A DNA stretch of 64,000 bases from Puniceibacterium confluentis. GTDB taxonomy: Bacteria; Pseudomonadota; Alphaproteobacteria; Rhodobacterales; Rhodobacteraceae. A program made the translations under genes and the position numbers. Below, piece after piece: positions 1-7,547 of the stretch; position 1 is the stretch's first letter; every line of letters starts with the position of its first letter. The stretch covers positions 186,001 to 250,000 of the forward strand of contig NZ_VOJI01000002.1 of NCBI RefSeq assembly GCF_007923445.1, in the 5' to 3' direction. The notes under the pieces are model-generated. The model did not search any database. It was not told the DNA's origin and saw only the letters and a program-made list of their open reading frames with translations.

Positions 1-225
1 ATCCTGCGAGAGGCAGAAGAGTATCGCGTTGTCTCGCCCGCATTTGCCCGGCTGCTCCAGACCCGCGCCCTGGACTCGCTGCGTCCCTATTCCGACGCGG
101 CATCCTCCCTGGCGGCGACGCCGCGAAACCCGGTCGCCACGACAAACTTTTCCGAACTGTCCGCACGCGAGGCCGGCGGCTTCACGTTGGCGACCTTGGC
201 AAAGCGCTGCTTGAGGATCTTCTGA
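1..225 (+). CDS. possible 3' end of a gene cut by the left window edge
   Basis: Frame 1 is open from the first base to a TGA at 223-225 and would encode the last 74 residues of a protein. The first 30 residues or so have ordinary soluble-protein composition (charged and aliphatic residues mixed, [11 protein letters not shown] near residue 20). I do not recognise the family. From base 87 it would run antisense to the conserved C-terminus of rlmE, a 139-base convergent overlap, which is long for a real gene pair. It may therefore be a chance open frame. The other two plus frames are also open here, so the open frame by itself proves little. Confidence 0.25.
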   Translation: MLREAEEYRVVSPAFARLLQTRALDSLRPYSDAASSLAATPRNPVATTNFSELSAREAGGFTLATLAKRCLRIF

Positions 226-833
226 AGCTCACCCTCGGCGCCGCCGGCCAGCACCTTGGCGGCAAAGGTGCCGCCCTCTTCCAAGACATCAAAGGCAAAA
301 TAGGCCGCCGCCTCGCAAAGCGAGATGATGCGCAAATGGTCGGTCTGCTTGTGTCCGGACGAGGACGCCGCCATGTCCGACATCACCACGTCGGCCTTGC
401 CGCCCAGCCACGCCTTGACCTGTTCGTCGGCGCCTTCCGCCAGGAAATCCAGCACATGCAGGTCGGCACCGGGGATCTGGTCGACCTCTTGCAGGTCGAT
501 GCCCAGAACCGTGCCAACCGCCTTGCCGCTTTTCTCGCCCAACGCGTTGACCCGCTTGACCGCGACCTGACACCAGCCCCCCGGCGCGCATCCCAGATCG
601 ACCACCCGGGCACCCGGCACCAGAAAGCGGAACTTTTCATCCAGCTCCAGTATCTTGAAGGCGGCGCGGCCGCGATAGCCTTCGGCCTGGGCGCGCTTTA
701 CATAGGGGTCGTTCAACTGCCGCTGCAGCCACCGGGTCGAGCTGAGCGTGCGGCCGCGCGCGGTCTTGACCTTGACCTTCAATTCGCGCTGTCCGCGCCC
801 TGAGGTGTTCTTTCCCGTGGGGTCTTTTGCCAT
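87..833 (-). CDS. rlmE: RlmE, 23S rRNA (uridine-2'-O)-methyltransferase (FtsJ)
   Basis: This is a 248-residue FtsJ/RrmJ-family methyltransferase that methylates the 2'-O of U2552 (E. coli numbering) in the A loop of 23S rRNA during late 50S assembly, using SAM. The SAM-binding motif DLGCAPGGW is at residues 79-87. The K-D-K-E catalytic tetrad is recognisable as K60, D153, K193 and E228. An N-terminal basic extension of about 35 residues ([17 protein letters not shown]) is longer than in E. coli and usual in alphaproteobacteria. I chose the ATG at 833 because the family similarity begins there; the open frame continues upstream without similarity. The Ppx/GppA gene that often sits next to rlmE in this order is about 1.2 kb away, separated by the HxlR/DUF1428 pair. 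Confidence 0.95.
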   Translation of the reverse strand: MAKDPTGKNTSGRGQRELKVKVKTARGRTLSSTRWLQRQLNDPYVKRAQAEGYRGRAAFKILELDEKFRFLVPGARVVDLGCAPGGWCQVAVKRVNALGEKSGKAVGTVLGIDLQEVDQIPGADLHVLDFLAEGADEQVKAWLGGKADVVMSDMAASSSGHKQTDHLRIISLCEAAAYFAFDVLEEGGTFAAKVLAGGAEGELQKILKQRFAKVANVKPPASRADSSEKFVVATGFRGVAAREDAASE

Positions 834-885
834 CTGTCCGATCCGTTCTGTCGCAGCCAGACATAGGCCGCGGCGGCGGGCGGCG

Positions 886-1551
886 CTAGGGGTCGTCGGC
901 CCGCCACGGCCCCGGAAGGGGAAAAAAGCTGCAGAAATGCGCCAGAAGCGCCCGATCCCCCACGACGGCCAGGCCGGGCACCTCTGAGGGTGCGACACCG
1001 CCATAGACTGCCTGCGCCAGCGCCGTGGGATCGTCGGCGGTGAGGTGCAGGTCGGCATCGTCCGCGTCACCGGCCGTGACGGTCAGCCTGGCGTTCTCGA
1101 TCCGGGCGACATGCGGGCGGCCGCCAAGGTTCAGTTGCAGGGTCATCTCGATCCCCCGGGCGCGGTCGGGCGCGAACATCGTCTCGAATGACATCAGCAC
1201 CGAAGCCGCGCTCATCGGTTTGCCCGGCACAAGGCCGGGAGAGCGTGCGGCCCAGCGTCCTAGCTGCATGATCAGCGGCTTCAGTTCCGCCCCCCAGCCG
1301 GTCAGGGCATAGACCGTGACCGAGGCGGGCGGCGGCAGGCTGCGGCGGCACAGAACCTGCGCGGCTTCCAGCTCGGACAGGCGGGTGGTCAGGGTGTTGG
1401 AGCTGACTCCCGGCAGCGCTGCCTTGAGATCAGAGAATCGCAATGGCCCCGGCACCAGTTCCCGCACGATCAGAAGCGCCCAGCGTTCACCGATGATTTC
1501 CAGAGCGTGGGCCGTCGCACAGCCGTCGTCATAAGGTTTTTTGCGTGCCAT
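886..1551 (-). CDS. HxlR-family transcriptional regulator with C-terminal SCP2-like domain
   Basis: The protein has 221 residues. Residues about 8-105 form an HxlR-type winged helix (motifs [22 protein letters not shown] and [21 protein letters not shown] in two parts), a DNA-binding domain typical of one-component regulators. Residues about 125-215 resemble a small SCP2-type sterol/lipid carrier fold, which would be the sensing part. The usual HxlR protein is 100-150 residues, so the extra domain is real. It is transcribed divergently from the DUF1428 gene at 1645 across 93 bases that hold a near-palindrome at 1607-1622. This arrangement suggests that it represses or activates that neighbour and itself. 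The ligand is unknown. Confidence 0.85.
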   Translation of the reverse strand: MARKKPYDDGCATAHALEIIGERWALLIVRELVPGPLRFSDLKAALPGVSSNTLTTRLSELEAAQVLCRRSLPPPASVTVYALTGWGAELKPLIMQLGRWAARSPGLVPGKPMSAASVLMSFETMFAPDRARGIEMTLQLNLGGRPHVARIENARLTVTAGDADDADLHLTADDPTALAQAVYGGVAPSEVPGLAVVGDRALLAHFCSFFPLPGPWRADDP

Positions 1552-1606
1552 TCCGCCTGCTTGGTTTCCGGGTGAAATCTTTTAGTTGCTTTTTTGAACC
1601 GCAAGG

Positions 1607-1622
1607 ATGTTAATTTGAACAT
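1607..1622. promoter_or_regulatory. near-palindrome between HxlR regulator and DUF1428 gene, candidate operator
   Basis: The 16-base site ATGTTAATTTGAACAT has perfect 5-base outer arms (ATGTT/AACAT). It lies 22 bases before the DUF1428 start codon in an AT-rich stretch of otherwise GC-rich DNA. HxlR dimers bind such inverted repeats, so it is the best operator candidate in this divergent promoter region. Assignment to the adjacent regulator is inference. Confidence 0.4.
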
Positions 1623-1644
1623 AGCATCCATCAGGGAGGTTCCA

Positions 1645-1992
1645 ATGGCCTATTTTGACATTTTTCTCGCCCCGGTTGCGAACAGCAAGCGCGCGGATTA
1701 TCAGGCGTTTCTCGAAAAGACCCACAAGCAGTTTCTGGGATACGGCGCGCTTGAGGTGGCGGATCTGTGGGGTGACGATGTGCCGGACGGCAAGGTCACG
1801 TCGCTGCCGATGGCGGTAAAGCTTGCCGACGGCGAAAGCGTGGCGGCCGGATACGTGACCTGGCCATCGAAAGAGGTCCGCGATGCCGGCTGGGCCAAGT
1901 TGATGGCCGAAGAGCCGGGCGGTGCGCTGCCGTTTGACGGCAAGCGCATGACATTCGGCGGTTTTTCCGAAATGCTGATCTCGCGCGCCTGA
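1645..1992 (+). CDS. DUF1428 family protein (YbaA-like)
   Basis: This 115-residue protein begins MAYFDIFLAPV and contains the family-typical segment YVTWPSKEVRDAGWAKLM. DUF1428 proteins are small ferredoxin-like (dimeric alpha-beta barrel type) proteins of unknown function, in the same fold class as YbaA and EthD/ABM-type monooxygenases. I chose the ATG at 1645, not an earlier in-frame codon at 1594, because a strong ribosome site (AGGGAGGT, 1633-1640) precedes it by four bases. It is a single-gene unit divergent from the HxlR regulator, which probably controls it. Confidence 0.88.
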   Translation: MAYFDIFLAPVANSKRADYQAFLEKTHKQFLGYGALEVADLWGDDVPDGKVTSLPMAVKLADGESVAAGYVTWPSKEVRDAGWAKLMAEEPGGALPFDGKRMTFGGFSEMLISRA

Positions 1993-2003
1993 GTCGGGGG
2001 CCG

Positions 2004-3116
2004 TCAGTACGGTCCCTCTTCCAGTACACCGTCCGCGGTCATCTGCGCGTACAGCAGACCTTCGCGCAGGCCGCGGTCGGCCACGGAAAGCCGGTCGGTC
2101 GGCCAGCAGCGCAGCAGCGCCTGCAGAATCGCCGCCCCCGACATGATCAGCGCCTGCCGGTCCTGCCCGATGCGCGGGTCGCGGCGCCGTCCTGCGGGAC
2201 CCAGCTCCAGGTAGCGGTTGATCACCGTCTCGATCTGATCGCTGGTCATGCGCAGCCCGTCGACCTTGGTCCGGTCATAGCGCCGCAGCCCGAGATGCGA
2301 GGCGGCGACGGTCGTGACCGTGCCGCTGGTGCCGACGATCTGAAAACCTTCGCGGGTCTGTTCGTCCTTGTAGGGTGCGAATTCGGCGAGGTTTTCCTCG
2401 AAGTACCAGGACATCAGCGCATACCGCGCGGCATCGTCGTCCACATCCGAGAACTGGTCGCGCAAGGTCGCCACCCCGAGCGGCACCGAAATCCAGTCCA
2501 CCACCTTGGCCGCGGGGAACGGGCTGTCGAGTTGATGGAACCCGGCGTGCAACCGCATGATCGCCTTGGGACGTTCGGCATTGGGAACCGATGACAGGTC
2601 GATCCAGACCAGTTCGGTCGAGCCGCCGCCGATGTCGACCACAAGCAGCTGCTCGGTCTTGATCGAGACCAGCGGCGCACAGGAAATCACCGCCAGACGG
2701 GCCTCTTCCTCGGGCTGGATGATTTCAAGCTGCAACCCCGCCTCGCGCCGGACCTGACGGATAAAGTCATGTGCATTGACGGCGCGCCGACAGGCCTCGG
2801 TCGCGACCAGGCGCATACGTTTGACATTGTGGCGGTTGATCTTCTGCTGACACACCTTCAGCGCCGCCACCGTGCGCCCCATCGAGGCACGGCTGAGACG
2901 GCCGCTTTTCTCAAGCCCGGCCCCAAGCTGGACGGATTTGGAAAAGCTGTCGATCACATGGAACTGACTGCCCTTTGGCTGGGCAATCAACATGCGGCAA
3001 CTGTTCGTTCCCAGATCCAGCGCGGCATACAGCTCGGCAGGATCCGGTTTGTCGGGCGCGGGGCTCTCGACCGGTTTCGGGAATGCGCCCGCACCCGTGG
3101 GACGCTCTGGCGCCAT
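2004..3116 (-). CDS. Ppx/GppA family exopolyphosphatase / pppGpp phosphohydrolase
   Basis: The 370-residue protein belongs to the ASKHA phosphatase family that hydrolyses terminal phosphates of inorganic polyphosphate and/or pppGpp, linking phosphate stores and the stringent response. Phosphate-1 motif DLGTNSCR is at residues 34-41, phosphate-2 motif DIGGGSTE at 161-168, and the GTSGTVTT segment matches the C-terminal half of the ATPase core. It is shorter than E. coli Ppx (513 residues) because it lacks the C-terminal HD-like domains, as in many alphaproteobacterial members. The start at 3116 (MAPERPTG) was preferred to an upstream in-frame codon at 3200, which would overlap the sulfotransferase gene stop. 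Which of the two substrates is preferred cannot be told from the sequence. Confidence 0.9.
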   Translation of the reverse strand: MAPERPTGAGAFPKPVESPAPDKPDPAELYAALDLGTNSCRMLIAQPKGSQFHVIDSFSKSVQLGAGLEKSGRLSRASMGRTVAALKVCQQKINRHNVKRMRLVATEACRRAVNAHDFIRQVRREAGLQLEIIQPEEEARLAVISCAPLVSIKTEQLLVVDIGGGSTELVWIDLSSVPNAERPKAIMRLHAGFHQLDSPFPAAKVVDWISVPLGVATLRDQFSDVDDDAARYALMSWYFEENLAEFAPYKDEQTREGFQIVGTSGTVTTVAASHLGLRRYDRTKVDGLRMTSDQIETVINRYLELGPAGRRRDPRIGQDRQALIMSGAAILQALLRCWPTDRLSVADRGLREGLLYAQMTADGVLEEGPY

Positions 3117-3196
3117 TATTGTGCGCCTTCCGATATACAAGTTGCACTCAGGATACGCAGGCGCGCGGCGGGCTGCAAGTTTCTTGGCAGGTTCCA

Positions 3197-3847
3197 TCAC
3201 AAAGGATTGTCATAGTACCCCGAGAGATAACGATACTCAGTGTTCAGAAAGTCGCGGATCGCCCGGACGGTGCCGTATTTCAGATCGTCCAGTTCCAGTT
3301 GTGCCATGCTCTTGTTCGCGCGGGCCAGCGTCACCTTGCGACCGGAAATGCGCGTCAGATCACGGGCCAGATCCCCCATTTCCTCGGTGCGGTAGATGCG
3401 GTCGTAGCGCATCGGTTTCGGCCCCAGGAACAACTCTGCGCCCAGACAGTGATGTTTGATCACCGAAGACGCCTCGCAATAGGCGGAGAGGTTGGAAAAA
3501 AAGAAATCCGGGTCGGGGTCTTTGGGCAGGTCGATCCGGCCCCGCAGGATCTTGCGGCAATTGTGCAGCTCTTTCAGATCCACCACCCGGTTGGTGTAGG
3601 CAGAGATCAGCCGTCTCACCGGATCCCGGACCACTGCAAACCGGAAATAGTCCGGATACTCCTGCCAGCGGTGCGGCCGGAAACGCTGTGTCGGATAGAT
3701 GCCGTGCCAGGTATCGATGCCGATCTCGGATTTTGGCGGCAGGGTCACGTCCGGGTCGAGGCGCGCCAATGCAGCCTTGACCGACGAACACCCGGCCTTG
3801 GGAAGCGCCATATAGGCGATTTTATGTGCCGTGATCGCGATGACCAT
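3197..3847 (-). CDS. sulfotransferase-like family protein
   Basis: The 216-residue protein has the two PAPS-binding signatures of cytosolic-type sulfotransferases: PKAGCSS at residues 16-22 (5'-phosphosulfate loop) and VRDPVRRLISAY at 73-84 (3'-phosphate binding). It most resembles the sulfotransferase-2 type used on carbohydrate or polysaccharide acceptors in roseobacters. The acceptor is unknown and no polysaccharide genes are adjacent. It ends 80 bases upstream of the chosen Ppx/GppA start and has the same direction, so the two may be cotranscribed. Residue 13 (Met) is a possible alternative start that would still retain the first motif. Confidence 0.75.
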   Translation of the reverse strand: MVIAITAHKIAYMALPKAGCSSVKAALARLDPDVTLPPKSEIGIDTWHGIYPTQRFRPHRWQEYPDYFRFAVVRDPVRRLISAYTNRVVDLKELHNCRKILRGRIDLPKDPDPDFFFSNLSAYCEASSVIKHHCLGAELFLGPKPMRYDRIYRTEEMGDLARDLTRISGRKVTLARANKSMAQLELDDLKYGTVRAIRDFLNTEYRYLSGYYDNPL

Positions 3848-4098
3848 ATGCCTGCCCGCTGCGTTTTCGACAGGCTACAGCCGAATGTCCGGCCTGACAA
3901 TGAACCGGCCAAGATGAAAATCGTTCAACTTGACCCTGAACCGTTTTCCAGTCCGGCGCGGTGGTGCCGCTGCGCCAACTCGCTTAGGGTCCGGCGCATC
4001 ACCTGCGTCGCGGAAAGCGTCGCATCCGTCGAAATCTGCCCCTTTGGTGCCGCATGTCGCGGCTACACAGGCTGCACCGGAACTATTGGGAATCATCC

Positions 4099-4395
4099 AT
4101 GCCCGACGTCACCATTGTCTACTGGCGCGACATCCCGGCCCAGGTCATCGTTGGCCGCGGCCGCAGCGGCGCCAAGGTGCAGTTGGCCGAACGCTTCGAG
4201 CAGGCCATCGACCGCGCCGCGATGAAGACCGGCGCGGCGGGCACGGATGAATACCTCGCGGAATGGCGCAAGGCCGCTTCTTACCCGGTCGAGGGCACGC
4301 CCTCGGAAATCGCACGCTCCGAAGCCGACAGGCTTGAGGCGGAATATGATCAGGACCGTATCAAGGCACTGATCGCAAACAACGGGTGGGCCTGA
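4099..4395 (+). CDS. small conserved protein, PF13769-type ('virulence factor')
   Basis: This 98-residue protein starts MPDVTIVYWRDIPAQVI and matches the small conserved alphaproteobacterial family labelled virulence factor (PF13769), a name with no demonstrated biochemical meaning. It is hydrophilic, with no signal or membrane segment. It is the first gene of a four-gene plus-strand operon with methylenetetrahydrofolate reductase, a HAD phosphatase and a methyltetrahydrofolate methyltransferase. Conserved linkage of this kind suggests an accessory role in folate one-carbon metabolism rather than virulence. The in-frame codon at 4054 upstream was rejected because family similarity starts at 4099. 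Confidence 0.75.
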   Translation: MPDVTIVYWRDIPAQVIVGRGRSGAKVQLAERFEQAIDRAAMKTGAAGTDEYLAEWRKAASYPVEGTPSEIARSEADRLEAEYDQDRIKALIANNGWA

Positions 4396-4421
4396 GGGCC
4401 TTGCGACTGAAGGAGGCCGTG

Positions 4422-5351
4422 ATGGCGCTGTTGAACTTCAAGAGACGGGACACTGTTCCGATGACCGCGAACGGTCAGGTGGAAAGCTTTCTGCAGGATT
4501 ATTCCATCGAGGTGATGCCGCGCACTGCCGAAAAGGTCGCGGATTTCCGCGCACTGCTGCCGCAGGGCACCCGGGTCTACATCGCCCATATCGACGGCAC
4601 TCCGATCGAGGACATGGTGGCGACCGCCCGGCGCCTGAACGCCGACGGGTATCAGGTGATGCCGCATTTCCCGGCGCGCATCATCAAGGACCGCGCCACT
4701 CTGGCCGACTGGATCGCGCGCTATCAGGGCGAGGCGGACGTGCGCCAGGCCCTGTTGCTGGCGGGCGGCGTCGCGACCCCGCAGGGCACCTTTGAAAATT
4801 CGATGCAGCTGATGGAATCCGGGTTGTTCGATGCGGCCGGCTTCACCCGCCTGCACGTCGCCGGCCACCCCGAGGGCAGCCGGGACATCGACCCGGACGG
4901 CGGCGACCGCGCCGTGATGCAGGCGCTGCACTGGAAACAGGCTTTTTCCGAGCGCACCGATGCCGAGATGGCGTTGGCCACACAGTTCTGTTTTGACGCG
5001 GACCCGGTCATCGCCTGGGCCGAGGGCCTGAAGGCCGCGGGCATCACCCTGCCTGTTCATGTCGGGATCGCCGGACCGGCGAAATTGCAGACCCTGATCC
5101 GGTTTGCCATTGCCTGCGGAGTCGGCCCCTCGCTGAAAGTGCTGCAGAAACGGGCGATGGACGTGACCAAGCTGCTGCTGCCCTACGAGCCGACCGAGGT
5201 TCTGTCCAGGCTGGCAGCGCACAAGGCGGCCTGTCCCGACAGCAATATCGCGCAGGTGCATTTCTTTCCGCTGGGCGGCATTGCAACCAATGCGGAATGG
5301 GCAATTGCCAACGGGGGTGCCGCCGGGGTACCTGCTGCGCGACAGGGCTGA
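4422..5351 (+). CDS. methylenetetrahydrofolate reductase-like protein (MetF family)
   Basis: The 309-residue TIM-barrel flavoprotein is expected to interconvert 5,10-methylene-THF and 5-methyl-THF. SIEVMPR at residues 28-34 corresponds to the E. coli SFEFFPPR segment with the catalytic Glu (here E30), and VAGHPEG at 146-152 matches the FAD/folate-site VAGYPEG segment. The segment equal to E. coli ALRGD reads LLLAGG (111-116), so the folate-contacting Asp120 is absent. This marks a divergent subfamily, possibly with a changed direction or partner. A strong site AAGGAGG (4410-4416) sets the start at 4422. It overlaps nothing and is 26 bases after the previous gene; the HAD gene begins 29 bases later. 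Confidence 0.85.
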   Translation: MALLNFKRRDTVPMTANGQVESFLQDYSIEVMPRTAEKVADFRALLPQGTRVYIAHIDGTPIEDMVATARRLNADGYQVMPHFPARIIKDRATLADWIARYQGEADVRQALLLAGGVATPQGTFENSMQLMESGLFDAAGFTRLHVAGHPEGSRDIDPDGGDRAVMQALHWKQAFSERTDAEMALATQFCFDADPVIAWAEGLKAAGITLPVHVGIAGPAKLQTLIRFAIACGVGPSLKVLQKRAMDVTKLLLPYEPTEVLSRLAAHKAACPDSNIAQVHFFPLGGIATNAEWAIANGGAAGVPAARQG

Positions 5352-5380
5352 CGCAGGCCCCGGGAACGGATCGGACTTTC

Positions 5381-6052
5381 ATGACGCTGGCATTGCTCTT
5401 CGACCTTGACGGCACACTTGTGCACACCGATCCGCTGCATGCCGCCGTCTTTGCCAGCTTGTTCGCCGACGCCGGGCGCGTGATCGACGAAGGGTTCTAT
5501 CTGCGTGAAATACACGGTCGGCAGAACCTTGATATCTTTGCCGAACATTTTCCCGAGGAAGACGCGCAGGCAATGAGCGATGCCAAGGAAGCATCCTTCC
5601 GGGCCCTGCTGGGCGATTCCGCACAGCCGATGCCCGGAATCACCGCCCTGCTGGACCGGGCCGAAGCCGAAGGCTGGCCGGTCGCCGTGGTGACCAACGC
5701 ACCGCGCGACAATGCCGACGCCATGCTGACTGCCATCGGGCTGGCCCCCCGCCTGCCCGTTCGCGTCATCGGCGACGAATGCGCGCGCGGCAAACCCGAC
5801 CCGGCGCCCTATGCGGCGGCGATGGCTTTGCTGAAGGTCGCGCCCGACCAGTGCATCGCCTTCGAGGACAGCCCCTCGGGCCTGCGGTCCGCCCGGGGTG
5901 CCGGCGCCTTTGCCATAGGACTGCGGTCGTCGCTGACCGACGCGGCACTGCTGGACGCGGGCGCCCATGTCACCATCGCGGATTTTTCCGACCCCATCCT
6001 GCCGGCGCTTCTGGCCCGGCGTATCCCGTCCCAAGGAGCTTTCTCTGCATGA
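5381..6052 (+). CDS. HAD-superfamily phosphatase (subfamily IA, beta-PGM/phosphoglycolate-like)
   Basis: The 223-residue protein carries the HAD motif I FDLDGTLV with nucleophile D8 and acid/base D10, motif II VVTNA, motif III lysine in the RGKPDPAPY segment and motif IV FEDSPSG. Such enzymes dephosphorylate small metabolites. The cap begins right after motif I (subfamily I). Its stop codon overlaps the start of the methyltransferase gene in ATGA at 6049-6052, so the two are translationally coupled. Its presence inside a folate operon suggests that it removes a dead-end phosphorylated metabolite or acts in repair. The substrate cannot be read from the sequence. Confidence 0.85.
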   Translation: MTLALLFDLDGTLVHTDPLHAAVFASLFADAGRVIDEGFYLREIHGRQNLDIFAEHFPEEDAQAMSDAKEASFRALLGDSAQPMPGITALLDRAEAEGWPVAVVTNAPRDNADAMLTAIGLAPRLPVRVIGDECARGKPDPAPYAAAMALLKVAPDQCIAFEDSPSGLRSARGAGAFAIGLRSSLTDAALLDAGAHVTIADFSDPILPALLARRIPSQGAFSA

Positions 6053-7125
6053 CCCGCACCATCGTCGAGTCCAAGACCAAGACCGCCATCATCGGCTTTG
6101 ACCAGCCCTTCTGCGTGATCGGAGAGCGGATCAACCCGACTGGCCGCAAGATCCTGGCCGCAGAGCTTGAGCAGGACGATTTTTCCCGGGTCGAGGCGGA
6201 TGCCATCGCTCAGGTCGCCTGCGGCGCCACCATGCTGGACGTGAATTCCGGCGCGGTGTTCTCGAACAAGATGGCCGAAGATCCGCGCTATGCCGACAAC
6301 AACTTTGTCGAACCGATGCTGATGCCCGAACTGATCCGCCGGGTGCAGGCGGTGGTCGACGTGCCGCTGTGCATCGACAGTTCGGTGCCGGGCGCGTTGC
6401 AGGCGGGTCTCGAGGCCTGCGAGGGTCGGCCGCTGCTGAATTCCGTCACCGGCGAGGAAGAGCGGCTGGAACTGGTGCTGCCGCTGGTCAAGAAATACAA
6501 CGTTCCCGTCGTCGCGATCAGCAACGACGACACCGGCATCTCCGAAGATCCAGAGGTGCGTTTCGCCGTTGCCAAGAAGATCGTGCAGCGGGCGGCGGAC
6601 TTCGGCATTCCGGCGCATGACATCGTGGTCGACCCGCTGGTGATGCCGATCGGTGCCATGGGCACCGCCGGGCTTCAGGTGTTCACGCTGGTACGCCGCC
6701 TTCGCGAGGAACTGGGCGTGAACACCACCTGCGGTGCGTCCAACATCAGCTTTGGCCTGCCCAACCGCCACGGCATCAACAACGCCTTCCTGCCGATGGC
6801 GATGGCCGCCGGCATGACCAGCGCCATCATGAACCCGGTCGGACTGCCGGTGCCGCCCACAAAAATCGCTGAAAAGCGCGCGGCGGTCGAGGCGGCAGGC
6901 ATCATGCTGCCACCGGACATGGATGACGAGACATTCTGCCAGATGTTCGGGCTGGGCAGCACCAGACCCCGGCCGGGCAAGGAAATGGAGGCGATCCGCG
7001 CCGCCAACTTCCTGACCGACAACGACGCCTCGGGTGCGCAGTGGATCATGTTCAACCGCGACCCCAATGCCGCAGACGGTGGCGCGGGCGGGCGGCGTTC
7101 CGGCGGGCGGCGTCGGCGCGGCTGA
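6049..7125 (+). CDS. methyltetrahydrofolate:corrinoid methyltransferase (pterin-binding domain protein)
   Basis: The 358-residue protein is a stand-alone pterin-binding TIM barrel, like the folate domain of cobalamin-dependent methionine synthase MetH and AcsE/CFeSP methyltransferases. Diagnostic segments are GERINPTGR (25-33), DVNSG (64-68) and DVPLCIDSS (104-112). It should transfer the methyl group of 5-methyl-THF to cob(I)alamin on a separate corrinoid protein. Neither the corrinoid-binding nor the homocysteine-binding part of MetH is next to it. In roseobacters methionine synthase is reported to be split over several polypeptides, and this gene is a candidate for the folate component. 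The last 19 residues form an odd Gly/Arg-rich tail. The start at 6049 overlaps the HAD stop (ATGA). Confidence 0.88.
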   Translation: MTRTIVESKTKTAIIGFDQPFCVIGERINPTGRKILAAELEQDDFSRVEADAIAQVACGATMLDVNSGAVFSNKMAEDPRYADNNFVEPMLMPELIRRVQAVVDVPLCIDSSVPGALQAGLEACEGRPLLNSVTGEEERLELVLPLVKKYNVPVVAISNDDTGISEDPEVRFAVAKKIVQRAADFGIPAHDIVVDPLVMPIGAMGTAGLQVFTLVRRLREELGVNTTCGASNISFGLPNRHGINNAFLPMAMAAGMTSAIMNPVGLPVPPTKIAEKRAAVEAAGIMLPPDMDDETFCQMFGLGSTRPRPGKEMEAIRAANFLTDNDASGAQWIMFNRDPNAADGGAGGRRSGGRRRRG

Positions 7126-7231
7126 GCGGTTTCAGCACCCCCTGAAGGCCGGGCCGCTCACAGCGGTCCGGTCGCGCGGTCCTTGGCCGGTACCGGACGC
7201 CACGGGGTAACCGGACACCACGGCGCGCGCC

Positions 7232-7480
7232 TCAGCACCGGGTCTTGCAGAGGTTTTCGCAGGGAATGCCATCCTTGTCGCCGTCCCGTTTGCTTTGCCC
7301 GCATTGCAGCAGCTTGTAACAGGCCTCGGCACAAGAGCTGAGCTGCTTGCAACTCAGATCCCGGCAATCGAATGCCTGTGCCAGACGGATCGCCGCCAGC
7401 CGGTCGGCAAAGTCCGCCTCCGGCGCGGCCAGGGCCGGGCATGCGGTCAGAGCGAGGCAGATCAGGGATAACCTCGGCAT
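7232..7480 (-). CDS. secreted excalibur calcium-binding domain protein
   Basis: This 82-residue protein has a signal peptide (MPRLSLICLALTACPALAA, cleavage near residue 19) and a C-terminal excalibur motif, DGDKDGIPCENLC, in which the DxDxDG loop binds calcium as in EF-hand-like sites. Seven other cysteines between residues 39 and 82 suggest disulfides in the periplasm. The usual excalibur domain occurs at the end of extracellular nucleases or peptidases; here it stands alone behind a short Cys-rich linker. Its role is unknown. It is convergent with the folate operon. Confidence 0.8.
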   Translation of the reverse strand: MPRLSLICLALTACPALAAPEADFADRLAAIRLAQAFDCRDLSCKQLSSCAEACYKLLQCGQSKRDGDKDGIPCENLCKTRC

Positions 7481-7547
7481 CGCGACTCCGTCCGGCCAAT
7501 GTTAACGAATGGTTAAGATCTGCGCCCGCGCCCGACACAAGGCAAGC

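Noticed and set aside
4099-4395. A true virulence factor, as the family name suggests
   Set aside because: The name is historical. Context is folate metabolism and no virulence genes are nearby.
5183-6771. Long minus-strand frames opposite the HAD and methyltransferase genes
   Set aside because: They are antisense shadows with His/Gly/Arg-rich low-complexity translation; the plus-strand frames carry clear catalytic motifs.
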